64,000 nucleotides of DNA from assembly GCA_019843655.1 (NCBI GenBank), contig JACDQD010000003.1, forward strand, positions 33,654,224-33,718,223, read 5' to 3'. The position numbers and the translations under genes were made by a program. Each line of letters starts with the position of its first letter. Position 1 is the stretch's first letter. This DNA comes from Lethocerus indicus (Eukaryota; Arthropoda; Insecta; Hemiptera; Belostomatidae). The notes under the pieces were generated by a model, which saw only the letters and a program-made list of their open reading frames with translations, searched no databases and had not been told where the DNA came from. Of this stretch, positions 10,800 to 22,424 are shown in pieces.

Positions 10800-11835
10800 T
10801 AGGTTTCAACAGCCCGTTTTAAAACTGATTTTCCTTCGAATATTGAGCTGGCAGTGGCACAGTGTAATTCGATTATTATTAAAGTGCGGGTATTTAAGTG
10901 GAAATAGATGAATTTATTTTCTTGAAAGAAGGATTTTCAAGAGATTCAACAAATTTTTTGAACCGTGAAACAAATATAAACGAATATTTTATACGGTTAT
11001 TTTACGTTAATATTTTGCATTAATCCCAAAAAATGAGGCAGTGAATTTTACATCCATCCTGTATGCAGTTTCAATTAGATTCCGGGTCGGAATTATTGCT
11101 TTTTTACATTCGCCGGTTCCTGTATTTGCTCTTTAAGTACATTTCAGGAAGATAAATTGTAGTGATTAACTAAATAGAATCATTTTTCGCTAAATATACT
11201 GTATTATCCTGCTGTCGAGTTTGATCGAAATACCATTGACTTATACCGTTCTTATGAGGTTTCCGTCGGAAGAAATATGTCCGGTTGTTTCTGCGCTTCG
11301 GTAGCAGACGTTGTGGGATTAATATTGACAGGGCTTTCTGAATTTAAAAATAAACAAAACTTTAGATAAAAAACGAAATTCGACCTCTGTTTCAACGCCG
11401 GAATAGGTAAATACTCAGAACATACAGAGGCGAGGTTATTGCTCAACACCCCGAATGGAAACGTAGCACATAATAATTCATGAAAAAATTAAATTATTTA
11501 ATACAATAATTCATTTATTTAAATATGGAATGCTTTAAGAATGCTCTAAATTACAAAGATCGTATATTTGTGTAAATAAATAAATATATCCGTATGGAAT
11601 AATCCGACGGGAGTGTCTAACCGAGAGTCAACTTTCCGCTCGTTTATTCTCTTAAACCTTTTTTATGCGATATAATATTAATAAAGAGACGGTTAAATAA
11701 ATGAATAAAGTTCATCCGGTCCCGTTAACGTCCTGCTTGATGGCCCGCATACTTCGCTATTGACGTAAAACGTTATATTTCCGGGAACGTATCCCGATTT
11801 CAATCCTGAAAACGGATCCTTTTATCCTTTGTCGG
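10800..11835. other. No recognisable feature
   Basis: AT-rich unique DNA with short scattered frames only. Confidence 0.5.
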
Positions 11836-11836
11836 C

Positions 11837-11839
<3 letters not shown>

Positions 11840-11887
<48 letters not shown>
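11840..11887. repeat. (TA)n microsatellite
   Basis: About 23 uninterrupted TA units. Confidence 0.95.
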
Positions 11888-11891
<4 letters not shown>

Positions 11892-12234
11892 ACACGAGGG
11901 GTGCATTCCACAAATTGAAAAATTATGTCAGCTCACAAAACCTTTTAACTGTTTAAAACTTATGCGAATTTTAATTTTGCAATCGAAAGAACGATTGGGT
12001 TCAATGAAATGATGTGATTGAATATAATTGATTTTTATACAATCGGTCATGTGATTGGTAGGTGGAGAGCGCGAACTACAATACACCTACAATATCAATT
12101 GTCTGTATACAAAAGATATCTGATTGTATGATTTATTACAAGCGAGCTGGATAATCCCGCACAGTAAATAAATAAACCAGAAGAGATTTGGACAATTACT
12201 GTCACCCGGCGTACAATTTTGTACAAGAATCACT

Positions 12235-12292
12235 GTCACAGTACAAGCGAAATTGATACTGAAGATGGCGAGCGGCCGAAACAATATGTACT
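12235..12292. mobile_element. FB relic
   Basis: CACTGTCACAGTACAAG, then TACTGAAGATGGCGAGCGGCCGAAAC: the right-arm core without ends. Confidence 0.5.
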
Positions 12293-12641
12293 GCGGGGTA
12301 AGGAAATGTATGAAAAAAAACTAACCCCCTATTTTTTATATATCAGAAAAGAAGAAATATATTCTCATTAACGTTCGATCGAATACAATATCCCCCGGAT
12401 ATTATCCTCCCTCCTTCGGGATTGCATTCGTTGTCGTTCCCGACAATTATTGTTATTCGTATTGTAGCGTACAATGCGTCAGTAGCGTCTAGTATATAGT
12501 GACAGTGTAGTCCCTTGTCACCTAATCGCTGACAGGGGATCTGGTGGCGGACGGCCGAAATGTTTCTAGATCGGGATTGAAAATTTAAGTGACAGGTGTC
12601 ATATTACAGGGATTATACCAGCTGTTGTAGCGCAGATTCTG

Positions 12642-12643
<2 letters not shown>

Positions 12644-12695
<52 letters not shown>
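12644..12695. repeat. (TA)n microsatellite
   Basis: About 26 TA units. Confidence 0.95.
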
Positions 12696-12699
<4 letters not shown>

Positions 12700-12700
<1 letters not shown>

Positions 12701-14215
12701 ATTGAGCTTGATAAGACATAAGAATAGTACTTAGTCTTCGGCCCTTATCCTCCGCGTTTCACACCTGGAGTATACGTCCAATTAGTGGAACCGGAAGGAC
12801 ATCGGAAAGGAATTAGGGACCGTTTCCTGTCCGTAGAGAAGGACACGCTCCTCCTTTCCGAACGTCTTCAACTCGGTAATAAACGGTGTAATTCGAGTGT
12901 AACAAACACATAAACTCTCTGAACCCGCTTCTCTTGAAAGAAGTTTACGAGCTCAAATAATCAGTTACACGCTCAAAACTGTAACATTATTTATACCATC
13001 GAAACGCCTTTTGTACAACTGCGCGTTTTGAATAACGTAATATTTACTGTATCGATTTTATGCTTCAGAACAATTCGGCACATTGTCCCTTTACCGGAAG
13101 AAAGAGAACGCTGTGCCGCATAAAAAGACTTAACTAACATCCAACATATTTATTTCAGTGTAAAATTTTTAAGTGTGACATTGACATTGACTATAGAGAA
13201 ATGTTGATTTACTAAAAAACGTCGAATTACCCTATTTCTAATGGTTATATAATTTGGGAAAGATTTATGGGAAAGTTTATTAGTTCAAATTGAGATATCA
13301 TAAAACCTCCAAACGCCTGTATCACAACTACAGTCAAAATCTTTAATATTTCATATACCTAATTTGGAATAATATAATTTACTGTATTCACTGTTTTATT
13401 CGTACAATCTTATACATATTCCATAAATAAGACAATAAAAACTAGTCACTGTTAATATACAATTAAAACAAAATAATGACCTCTGTTTATTCTCCCTGAT
13501 GTACAATATTTCATATTATTTAATAAACAATTAGAAAAATTCTGATTACATTTCTGCCTTGAAATATTGGTTTGCCTATTTTTATTCTTTATAATTTAAA
13601 AATTGATTCTAGTTGATCGATATGATCTCCCCGATATTTCAGACTGTTTGATCGGTTATTTTCGTGTCATTTAATCGGTTTCAATCCGTTCGTTTAATAA
13701 TTTTTTCATTTCGGTATCAATTATTTGACCTCACAGCGAAACTCTGTGGAGGGCGAAATAAACGATTTGGGATTGGCATAAACGAAAGATATTAAACTGA
13801 AATTTCCAAAACCAAAAAAATGGATTGAATCCAAAATTATTCCCTTTATCGGACTGAATCCCTCAGACTAAAATTCATCTTAAATTCACCCTCCCGAAAG
13901 AGAGGCCTTCAAGGTCTTTCAGCGTCTTACAAGATAACACGAAATACGACAAAAATTGACCATTTCACTTTCTTGAAGAGCTTTCATCCAAGAAAGTGTA
14001 CAGACTTTAGTTTCAATTATACGCATTTCATAGTTCACTTAGTCAATTAAGTATCCTGTACACTGACGGGATTTTTTTTTTAAATTTACATTTATTTAAG
14101 CAGTGTTTTTTTCACTTGAATCGTCTTGAAGAATGAAGTTTAATTTAGAAATTAGTGCCTGAAAACCCGGCGACATGTGGTGAAAATGCCATTGTTAACT
14201 TCAATCGTCTTCACT
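12700..14215. other. No recognisable feature
   Basis: Long AT-rich unique stretch. Two related phrases (TTATTTTCGTGTCATTTAATCGG near 13,657 and TTATTTTCGTGTTATTTTATCGG near 15,160, each followed by TTTCAATCCGTT) show that 13.4-14.1 and 15.0-15.6 kb share a diverged direct duplication. No coding content seen. Confidence 0.45.
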
Positions 14216-14221
14216 CGGTGA

Positions 14222-14272
14222 TATGGTCTATTGCTAGACCGGTTTCTACATCTCCAGCATCTTCGGTCGGGC
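14222..14272. mobile_element. FB relic
   Basis: TGGTCTATTGCTAGACCGGTTTCTACATC and CAGCATCTTCGGT correspond to the left arm around TTTTGCTAGACCGGTTTCGG and GCCATCTTCAGT. Confidence 0.45.
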
Positions 14273-14339
14273 CCCGACAGTGTTTTAGAAAACTTAGATA
14301 TTCCAAACGGGTAACTTAAATATAAGTAAGTAAGTTTCA

Positions 14340-14420
14340 AAGCCCTTTTCAGTAGAGGTCTCGACAGTCCAAATTCGAGATTTAAATCTATTTTCAGACG
14401 GGTATGACGTTGAACGATTG
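14340..14420 (-). mobile_element. Jockey-like LINE scrap
   Basis: CTCGACAGTCCAAATT...CAGACGGGTATG matches the segment at 3,898-3,950 (CTCGACAGTCCAAATTTACG...CAGTCGGGTATG) on the same strand. Confidence 0.45.
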
Positions 14421-14645
14421 GTTATAGAGCCCAAGGTAGCCCAAGGATTTATACCTCAAATTAACGTTAATTCTAGAAATGAACTGTGAAAATTCTATCC
14501 TATTTAATCATTTATCTGTTGCCGACACTAATAAATTTTACAGTAAAACGAAAGCGCATTTAGAAACTAATAGACAGGGGAAAAAGAATGAAGGAATCGA
14601 TTGTGGTCGCATTTAAACGTTAATTTAACAGATCATTTACCTCTG

Positions 14646-14809
14646 TTTTTGAGATTAGTATTTTTGAGATTAGTATTTTTGAGATTAGTATTTTTGAGAT
14701 TAGTATTTTTGAGATTAGTATTTTTGAGATTAGTATTTTTGAGATTAGTATTTTTGAGATTAGTATTTTTGAGATTAGTATTTTTGAGATTAGTATTTTT
14801 GAGATTAGT
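14646..14809. repeat. 15-bp minisatellite, 11 copies
   Basis: The unit TTTTTGAGATTAGTA is repeated about 11 times with essentially no variation. Because 15 is a multiple of 3 and the unit has no stop in some frames, it creates open frames on both strands (FLRLV and ISKIL repeats). These are by-products, not genes. Confidence 0.97.
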
Positions 14810-14929
14810 CGTAGTAAAGCCCTCGACATTGATGCAAGTCTCATCATTAGAACTGGTGTGTAATTTCTTAACAAACTCAGCATTTTTCTCATTGAAAAAA
14901 AAACCCTAATTATACCAAACGATACGATC

Positions 14930-16195
14930 GAAATGATACGCGAATTTATAAATATTAAGACACAGCGGTGCGATGTAAAATTCTTTAGTAGCTGTAATTA
15001 ATTTTACACCAATAATACAACAATAAAATGTGTTTTACAGTAATTTGCGGTGGCCAATTAACAGTTGATCGCCGCAAATACACAATCATAAATATGCAAA
15101 AACAAAATAATGTCCGATTCGATCTGCTTAATGTACAATATTTCGTATAATTTAATCGGTTATTTTCGTGTTATTTTATCGGTTTCAATCCGTTTCTATA
15201 AACGACAGGTTTCATTATTCTTTTGCATATTTTTATATAATGCTTATAATCTTTATAATTTCAAAACGGACCGACTGAATTGTCCATAGTGAAGAGTGAA
15301 TAAATGAATTGGGATTCGGCGTAACATAAACGGAACAAATCCTTCTTGGATTGATGAAATATCCGATATCATAATCAATCCTCATTAAAAAGGCCTTCAA
15401 GTTCTTTTAGCTATTCACGAGACAGTCTAAAATCTGTCTTTTTTCTCGCCAATGTATATTTAAATTCACCATTTCAATTTCTCGAAGGGCGTTCATCAAA
15501 GTTTCATTTGTTACACATTTCATAAATTACTTAATATTATTATTGACTATTATTGAATAGTTAAATTGAAACCAAGATTTATCACTTTCTATCAAAATCC
15601 GATGATTCATCCGATTTTCGTACCGCAAATGGCCTCTTCTAGCTGTTTACAAGATAATATAATATCGGACATAAATCGACCGTTTCAGTTTCTTTGAATG
15701 GGTTCATCGAAGAAAGGCATTAAACAAATGGGATATCCTTAAAACATTGTTCGACAGGCGTACTTTATTTCTAATTTAAAACGGCGGAATTTAAGCCTTT
15801 AGGCTGGAAAGTGCTCGAAGTTAGATACTACAACATAGTGGTACTTGTCGTGAAAATCCTACAATAGATACAACATTTTCCGACAAAAAAACCAACTTTT
15901 CGAAACAATTTCCACGTGGATCACAATTGACAATAGATTTTTCCTTGATTAACCGAACGCTACTTTAAATGGAGAAAATTCAGAATCACAGCGAATCGTG
16001 TAACGACACCTAAATTACGTGTATTACTAGAAAATGTCCTTCCCCTTTTTGTACATTTCTAGTGCACAATCTTACCAATAAGCAGAATAATATTTTGTTT
16101 CTATTGTGTAGTTTTGGTTCTAGTTTAGTTGTAGTTTTGTATCCAGAGCAGGAACCTTCTCGAATTTAACCAGAACCGTTTTATTATTTGATCTT
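14930..16195. other. No recognisable gene; diverged duplication of 13.4-14.1 kb
   Basis: Shares ordered phrases with 13.4-14.1 kb (TATTTTCGTGTTATTTTATCGG, TTCAATCCGTTTC, AGGCCTTCAAGTTCTTT). The rest is AT-rich unique sequence. Confidence 0.4.
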
Positions 16196-16205
16196 AATTT
16201 TTTAT

Positions 16206-16428
16206 CGTAGATCTGTTGTGTTTCTGTGTCTCATCTCGCCGGTTCGGTCTTTTTCTAGACCGTTTTCGGGCTGCCCGTCACTGCACTGTGTCACTGTCAC
16301 TTGTACTGTCGACTACTGAAGACGGGGAGCAGCCGAAACCGGTCTAGCAAAAGGAGAGGAGACACAGAAACACAACAGATCTACGGTATTCCAACAACCC
16401 CTAGCAGACCACAAAACAGGTATGTTAA
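16206..16428. mobile_element. FB element, right end intact
   Basis: The left arm starts at TCGTAGATCTGTTGTGTTTC, lacking the terminal 40 bp. A short centre with CACTGCACTGTGTCACTG follows, then the right arm through AACAGATCTACGGTATTCC to GGTATGTTAA. The left arm lacks the GCCATCTTCAGTAGCGCTG core, so the fold-back is interrupted. Confidence 0.8.
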
Positions 16429-16578
16429 ATTAATTTTTATCAGTCTATTCTAAACGGCTGCTGTCGCCACGGACTTGGATTTATAAATAGACATCCATTT
16501 GGTATCTATCGTAATATACAGCAATTCATTAACGTCACAACAAAATGTACATATGTCAACAAAGGTACTGCACCTGTT

Positions 16579-16963
16579 ATTGGGTTGGCAACTAAATAAT
16601 TGCGGAATTCACCGACAAGTGGCGTTGAACATATTTTTAAGTACAGATCAACATCTTTGCACAGATAAGACTCTTCGATATGTTATTATTTCTGAAATAT
16701 TCAGTATCAAAATTACGTTGGTCGGAGGATTTTTCATTAAAAGACGAGGAGCGCTCTGGACGTCCAGTGGAGGAGGTCGATGATGACCACAAATAAAGGC
16801 CGTTATTGATTCGGATCGCCATAGTTGGACAAGGGACATTGCAGAGACGCTGAATGTATCTTATACGTGCATTCAATACGTTCAAAGATGTTGACGTACT
16901 TAAAAATATGTACAACGCCACTTGTCGGTCAATTCCGCAATTACTCAGTCGTCAACCCAATAG
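16579..16963 (+). mobile_element. Mariner derivative with N-terminal DNA-binding domain remnant
   Basis: Inverted ends TATTGGGTTGGCAACTAAATAATTGCGG and CCGCAATTACTCAGTCGTCAACCCAATA beside TA. The plus strand encodes SLKDEERSGRPVE, the GRPR-like linker of mariner transposase (family LxDxxRSGRPxEVD). It then reads IKAVIDSDRHSWTRDIAETL and NVSYTCIQYVQ, the second helix-turn-helix (family TxREIAExLxVSxxTVxxxL). A stop and a 1-nt shift separate the two blocks. The catalytic DDD domain is deleted; the 3' inverted end follows directly. Confidence 0.85.
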
Positions 16964-17065
16964 TTATGTGAGTGGGATTTAATGTCGATATTTCTGTGTA
17001 AGTGGCGAAATTAAATACGAAATATTCTTCGGAAAATTCTCCGGAAGACTGCGATATCGGTCAAG

Positions 17066-17233
17066 ATGGCCGACGCCAATCCTTTCGTAGCGTCCGCTCC
17101 TGAGGAAGTATACATACCCGATTTAGACAATAGCGTGGTTGGGACGAGGACGCGAGAGGAACGGATAAAGGAGGAGGAGGAGGAGGATGAGGAGGAGGAG
17201 GAGAAGGAGGAGGCGGTGGAGAAAACGGAATGA
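17066..17233 (+). CDS. Short acidic open frame, possible first exon
   Basis: A 55-codon frame starts at CAAGATGGCC, a good eukaryotic start context. It begins MADANPFVASAPEE, continues with VYIPDLDNSVVG, TRTREERIK, then a run of Glu with one Asp and one Lys, and ends EAVEKTE-stop. The first half is not low complexity and has balanced codon use, unlike most frames here. It could be a small protein, the first exon of a spliced gene (possible donor at GAG-GAAGTATAC), or chance reading of a GAG microsatellite. I do not recognise a family. It sits at the left edge of a GC-rich block (17.03-17.5 kb), as a 5' exon might. Confidence 0.25.
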   Translation: MADANPFVASAPEEVYIPDLDNSVVGTRTREERIKEEEEEDEEEEEKEEAVEKTE

Positions 17234-19550
17234 AAGAGGGAGGGAGAAGGCCGCCATTAAAACCCGGCTTAAGAATTAGCCCAGAGGCCGGCGCGTTTAT
17301 CTGTTCCCGGCTGCGACCAATGACTTAAAGCTGTGTCACGCTTTACTGACGCCTTTAATAATAAATTAAGTCCCCCCCCCCCCACCACCACCGGCTGGCG
17401 GGCGGGTGGCGGGCTTTAAAAACCGGCGCGGGTAAAAGTACACGCCACCGTAGAAACGTGCCGGGGGACTTTCTACTTTAAGTCCCGCGAGCGCAAAGTC
17501 GGCACTGTCGGCCGAAGACAATAAAAAACAGGACGAACTTATTTCTAGAAATAAGCCGATATTGATCGAAAAGTGTCACTTTTGAATTCAAGACGGCGCT
17601 GTGTACATCGAACTGATAAAATTCTGATATTTTCATTTTTCAATCCATCAGTTTCTCATTAAACGACGAAAAACGGAAATTTCAAAAATAATGTTAATCA
17701 AAATACGTTAAAGAATAATACAGAGGCATGACCCACTTGAAATTACAAAACATGTAAACTCTACAGAACATTTTCGTGCGATATTGTCAATAGAACAATA
17801 TTCTTTCCGTCCAATATTTATTCTGCAAGTATTTAGAAAACTTAGACAAACTTTCTTAAACACATAAACTAATGGATTGGTGATAACTATACCAGGTTAT
17901 ACGGCGAAAAATTGAATTTTTTTACATTGAACAGTAAATTGTTACTTGTTAGACCCTACAGTGAGAAAATCTGAATGAAATTTCGCTCGAATTTCAGACA
18001 GTTATTAATATGTAGACGTATCGACTGAGACAGTTTTTCTCACGGTAATTGGGCGCTGGAAATGTACACGACCATTTACATCCGCCGGGTAATATATTAC
18101 TTTATTTCGTTATGTCTTAATTACTGATTGAGATATATTATAACACAACGGGGGCCGGTTGTACTGTTTTCCATTTTGTAATGTTAAAAGTTCGTTTCCA
18201 ATGAAACTGTACAATTTGTGATGGGAAAATCGGGGTTTTTTTTTATTTCATCGGGACTGGCGTTTCCTGGAAAATTTCCAAGCCGAGAGTTGCCCTTTGC
18301 ACTTCACGTTCCGTGCAAATCATTTCAAGATGCTTGAATACATTTCGCGATACACAAAAAACGTATGGGGACGTTTTAAAATTATACGTTGGTTTTCGTC
18401 GCAAAATCCGGCGTTTATTTGATCGAATATGGAAATGAGGAAGATGACTCGTGCCGTTCCGTTTCGGTCATTCGCCGTGGACGGTAGTTGTCCGTTAGTG
18501 ATCACAGTATGCAGTGACAACAGCTGTTACTGCACTGATGTTACGAATGCCCGTTACAATCTAATACATTTTACAGGACGAATCCGAAAAAAGCCGAAAC
18601 CGGTTCATCGCCCTGACGAAACACGTTGTGGGGTGGGGGGGAAGAAGCGAAATCGCATGAGCGATAATAATAATCAAAGTTAAAAATAAAAAAAAATTTG
18701 CATTGTAACCACTCTATATAATAAACCAAGATAAGTTCCACCAAGTTCGGCCGTTATAATAAACTGGATTGGAACGGCTCTTCGGAGTTTTCCATCAAAA
18801 CTGAAGCTGGACGCTGGAAATTCCAGAGAGATAAGTAAATCAAAAAATTTTCGGGAATCGTCAAATCCAGTTTCTGGACGCCCCGACACGTTCCCGTATT
18901 CGAGGCACGAACGCCGATATGAATTCCTCGCCGTTCCGTAATCCCAGATATAAATTCCGATTTTACTTCAAGTGATAAAAACGAAAGCAAAAAAAAAAAA
19001 CGGCCGCGATTCCATTAGAAGTTCGGTCTGTTCCAGTTTTAAACGGTCGTTTCGTTTATTTATTTATTTATTTTTTTCTTTCGGCCCCCAAATCGTTCGG
19101 TCGATGTCTCAATCAATTAGGACGATACTGGGGATGGTCACGACGTTTGGGGGGACGTTCTGCTCGGTCGGGGAAAAATTTTATTACCACGACGAATATT
19201 GAGAACGAAACGAAAAGAAAAGAAAAACACTTTTTATACTTATTCTGGAACTGTTTGAGTCCTGCCAAATCGAAGGAATTTCGAAAATATTTAACGAAAA
19301 TGACCAATACACCCCCCCCTTCTATTTGGGACCGATTCAGTTTAGGGAAAACTCTGGAGGAAAACCTTTCCTCGATTTTCCCCGACCGTCTATTCTACGA
19401 GTTGTTCTAATCTAATGGCCGGAAACTGTATCTAATAAGTCTAATAGTCAAGAAAAGTGGCCCCAGTTCTGTGAATCATCCGCCCGGGTACTCTGTCAAT
19501 CTGAAAATTGAACTCGAGTGCTACGAAACAAATTAGTTATTAGATTAGAT
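17234..19550. other. GC-rich block, then featureless AT-rich DNA
   Basis: 17.25-17.52 kb is GC-rich with a C run (17,371-17,383), CCACCACCACCGG and GGCGGGCGGGTGGCGGGC. Its style, with TAATAATAAATTAA words inside GC-rich DNA, resembles a regulatory block, but this is inference. From 17.52 kb on I see no repeat, RNA or coding pattern. Confidence 0.4.
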
Positions 19551-19555
19551 TAGAT

Positions 19556-19573
19556 GTGTGTGTGTGTGTGTGT
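19556..19573. repeat. (GT)n microsatellite
   Basis: Nine GT units following repeated TTAGATTAGAT words. Confidence 0.8.
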
Positions 19574-19654
19574 TTCGGGACAGTGACCAGGCTTCTGCCG
19601 TCGAATAACGGGCTGTATAAATAGAATTTCACCGTTCGGAATATTTACCAAATT

Positions 19655-19853
19655 GTATACAATTTATATGTATTTCGGTATTGAGGAGTTCTTCAACAAG
19701 AGGGAATCGAAAATTTGCCGGAAAAGTGGCCGGAGATTTGTCAATAATATCGGCGAATATACAGTAGATTAATAAATAAAAGTTTCTTTTTTACCAAAAT
19801 AAAATGAATTCCAAAGTCCAAAAGTGTTGATTACTTTTGGCTACCCCTAATAC
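19655..19853 (+). mobile_element. MAR-S copy, left end truncated
   Basis: The first 25 bp are lost. EEFFNKRESKICRKSG-type sequence shows the same remnant with a 1-nt deletion in AAGAGGGAATCG. The right end is complete (GTTGATTACTTTTGGCTACCCCTAATA). It forms an inverted pair with the next entry. Confidence 0.8.
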
Positions 19854-20085
19854 ATACTCCATAAATTTGCCAACATTTATAATATTTGTTATATAATATC
19901 GTGTGGAATAAGCCTGAATTCTACCCGTCGTGGCGAATAGCCGAAATGCGTCTAAACCAAGCGTTATAACGCTTAATTAAAATTTAACAGGACAATTTTG
20001 CGATTGAATTGAACTGTGTCACTGTTTTTCTTCGCGACATTATACCGTTCATAATATATTTTCTCATTTAAATTGAAATAAAATA

Positions 20086-20302
20086 TTAGGGGATTACCCA
20101 AAAGTAATCAACATTTTGACTTTGGAATTCATTTTATTTCGCTAAAAAAGAAACTTTAATTATTAATCTGCTATATATTCACCGATATTGTCGACAACTC
20201 TCCGGCCACTTTTCCGGCAAATTTTCGATTACCCTCTTGTTGAGGAACTCCTCAAGGCCGAAATACATCTTATCAAATTGTCGATTACTTTTGGGTACAA
20301 CT
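20086..20302 (-). mobile_element. MAR-S copy, inverted relative to its neighbour
   Basis: TTAGGGGATTACCCAAAAGTAATC (an extra ATT inside the end) to ATTGTCGATTACTTTTGGGTACAAC. The stop and C-terminal remnant lie on the minus strand. It is 232 bp from the plus-strand copy at 19.65 kb. Confidence 0.8.
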
Positions 20303-20488
20303 TTCGATTAAAAGGGAACTTTAATAATTTTAAATCAAACGACGATGGATGACAGTTTTGATTCCCAATACTTTGACGATATTCCTACATCGTTCGCTGG
20401 GAACTTTACTGTATCATCGTTTTACCCGTTAGTACAGTTTCGACCTAAAGTATTTTTGGTACGTTATTTTAGAGGTTTTTTTTTTGTT

Positions 20489-20698
20489 TAGTACCGCAGA
20501 CCCAAAAAAACTGCATTATTAGATAGAAAAGTTAATTGTGTAACTGTGCATGTTAAACATGACAAAGTGCTAATGTTTTCTGCCTCCCAAAAGGCGGTAC
20601 TTACGTATTTTTTTTTTAGTACCCCAAAAAACTACATTATTGGATGGAAAACTCAATTGTGACAGATTATTATTGTTTTCTGCCTCCGAAAAGGCAGT
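20489..20698. repeat. Diverged tandem duplication, units 20489-20600 and 20618-20698
   Basis: Both units read TTAGTACC...CCAAAAAACTRCATTATTRGATRGAAAA, then GTTTTCTGCCTCCSAAAAGGC. The first unit has about 30 extra bases (ACTGTGCATGTTAAACATG). The unit is not otherwise recognised. Confidence 0.75.
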
Positions 20699-20859
20699 GG
20701 CGTCGGCTAAGGATTGAGTTGACATCCGCGGGAAAGTACGAGGAGGGATGTTTCGGGGACCGAACTATGACTCATCGGTCATGGATTGAACTGTATCGAG
20801 ATAAGGAGAGTAGAAATAAAATATTTACGAACCCCCAAACCGAACCTAACCGTCGCAGC

Positions 20860-21355
20860 GCGCCGTAGGCTAGTGGCCTGCGCTTGATACGAAAGCAGCG
20901 TATTTTTACATATTTGTAACTTTAAAAGCGTTCAGAAAGCCCGAGTAAGTTCGGCTCGGGGTAATTGGTTCTACTTGATAAACAGGGGACCGGTGCTCTC
21001 TATACCCCGTTTTATCGCCGGCCTACGGACCGATAGTGTGGAGGCAAAAAAGAGATAGCAGTTACAGTCGCAATTACACAGAATGCGGGGACAACTGCCC
21101 GCTTTTCTAGGCCGTATTATCGTCGTTGGGCAATTTTCGTAACCAAAACCGATGGTACTACCATCGCCGACAGGCGGGCCGCTGGTCGCGGGGGTTCGAA
21201 TCCCGATCGACTTAAATTCTGGGGCTCGTTGCCGCAAAGTAGAGGAAATTCGAGTATTTCCATATAACGAACTTAGCGAAGACGGTAACTTATCGCAAAC
21301 TTCGGCTAGGATCGCGTAATACTGCGTGAATAACTTCGGTTAACAGGGGGCAAGA
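20860..21355. repeat. tRNA/SINE-like dispersed motif, copy 2 and flanks
   Basis: At 21,305-21,355: TAGGATCGCGTAATACTGCG, then AACTTCGGTTAACAGGGGG. Upstream, CGCGGGGGTTCGAATCCCGATCG (21,187-21,209) fits a Pol III B box well, and GTAGGCTAGTGGCCTGCGC (20,874-20,892) resembles an A box. No tRNA cloverleaf closes, so this is a relic or a chance resemblance. Confidence 0.35.
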
Positions 21356-21860
21356 CTAATTACAGATCGGACCTATAAGATGTATTATTAATTACATTGT
21401 GTCCTATTCCTTATCTATATTATTATTCGCTATACTTCTGTATATTTCCACCCGCCTTATTAGAACAAATAATAATTTGAATTGTTTGAAAAGTTTCATT
21501 AGTTCAGCTATTGTTTGCTAACGTTTCAGAATATGCTAAAAACGTAAAAACAGGTATTTCTGGTTCAGCGCGACTATTAGCTTATACCTTTCCTACCATG
21601 GTCAGTAGCATACGGTAGTAACAGATGTTGTTTTATCGTTAATAAGTGTGTTCTACTGTTTTTTAAGAAATACACCCAATTTTCTGATTAAAAATTATTT
21701 TTTAAGAATTTTCTACGCGCATCTCTCCGCCTCGGCGTAGTAGTTAGTCTACTGAGAATATCCAATCTATCATACTACAGAAGTTCAAAGTATATTTATT
21801 TATCACAAATATTAATAAAAATATAATAATTTACGAGAGTTTTTTTTTTAAAAACCTTTA

Positions 21861-22080
21861 TATTGGGATGTATGTTGCTGGCAACTAAGTCATTGCGTAT
21901 TCCGCCGATGGGTGTTACATTCACGAAATATTATTACTTTGTATCCAATGAAAGATTTAGCAGTAAAATCTGCACAGATCGGCTGAAACAAAACGTACAC
22001 TGTCCAATTATTTTGTGTTGATGAAGACGTAAAAGAACGTCTCGGAACAGTTTCGAAAATGTCAATCTGAAACATACTGG
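21861..22080. mobile_element. Mariner relic with interrupted end
   Basis: TATTGGG is followed by about ten extra bases, then TGGCAACTAAGTCATTGCG, the mariner end sequence. Downstream is AT-rich DNA without a clear second end or transposase motif; the right limit is approximate. Confidence 0.45.
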
Positions 22081-22352
22081 GCGCATGAAGAATGTTCGAT
22101 GAGCGGGTAAAATATTGTATATTCGTGGCGCGAAGTAAATAATTTACAGGCGGTATAGAGAAGGCGGAAAACCGGTCTAGGATCGGAGCAAACGGACAGT
22201 TCTAGAGGGTCTGTAATATTGAACGTGCCGTTTTTTGAAGGTTGTAATTTTCAATTCTCTCACTTCATCAATTCGTCCATCCTGTCTGTTATTTTCTAGA
22301 AAATTATCCTGAGCCGTTGTTCTTATCGAGTTTCTCGTTAAGTCGCATTTCT

Positions 22353-22371
22353 CCCTCCCTCCCTCCCTCTC

Positions 22372-22418
<47 letters not shown>
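22353..22418. repeat. (CCCT)n/(CT)n pyrimidine tract
   Basis: CTCCCTCCCTCC passing into about 19 CT units. It produces Ser-Leu and Arg-Glu pseudo-frames on opposite strands. Confidence 0.95.
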
Positions 22419-22422
<4 letters not shown>

Positions 22423-22424
22423 CA

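Noticed and set aside
14601..14909. 102- and 90-codon frames on opposite strands
   Set aside because: Produced by the stop-free 15-bp minisatellite unit.
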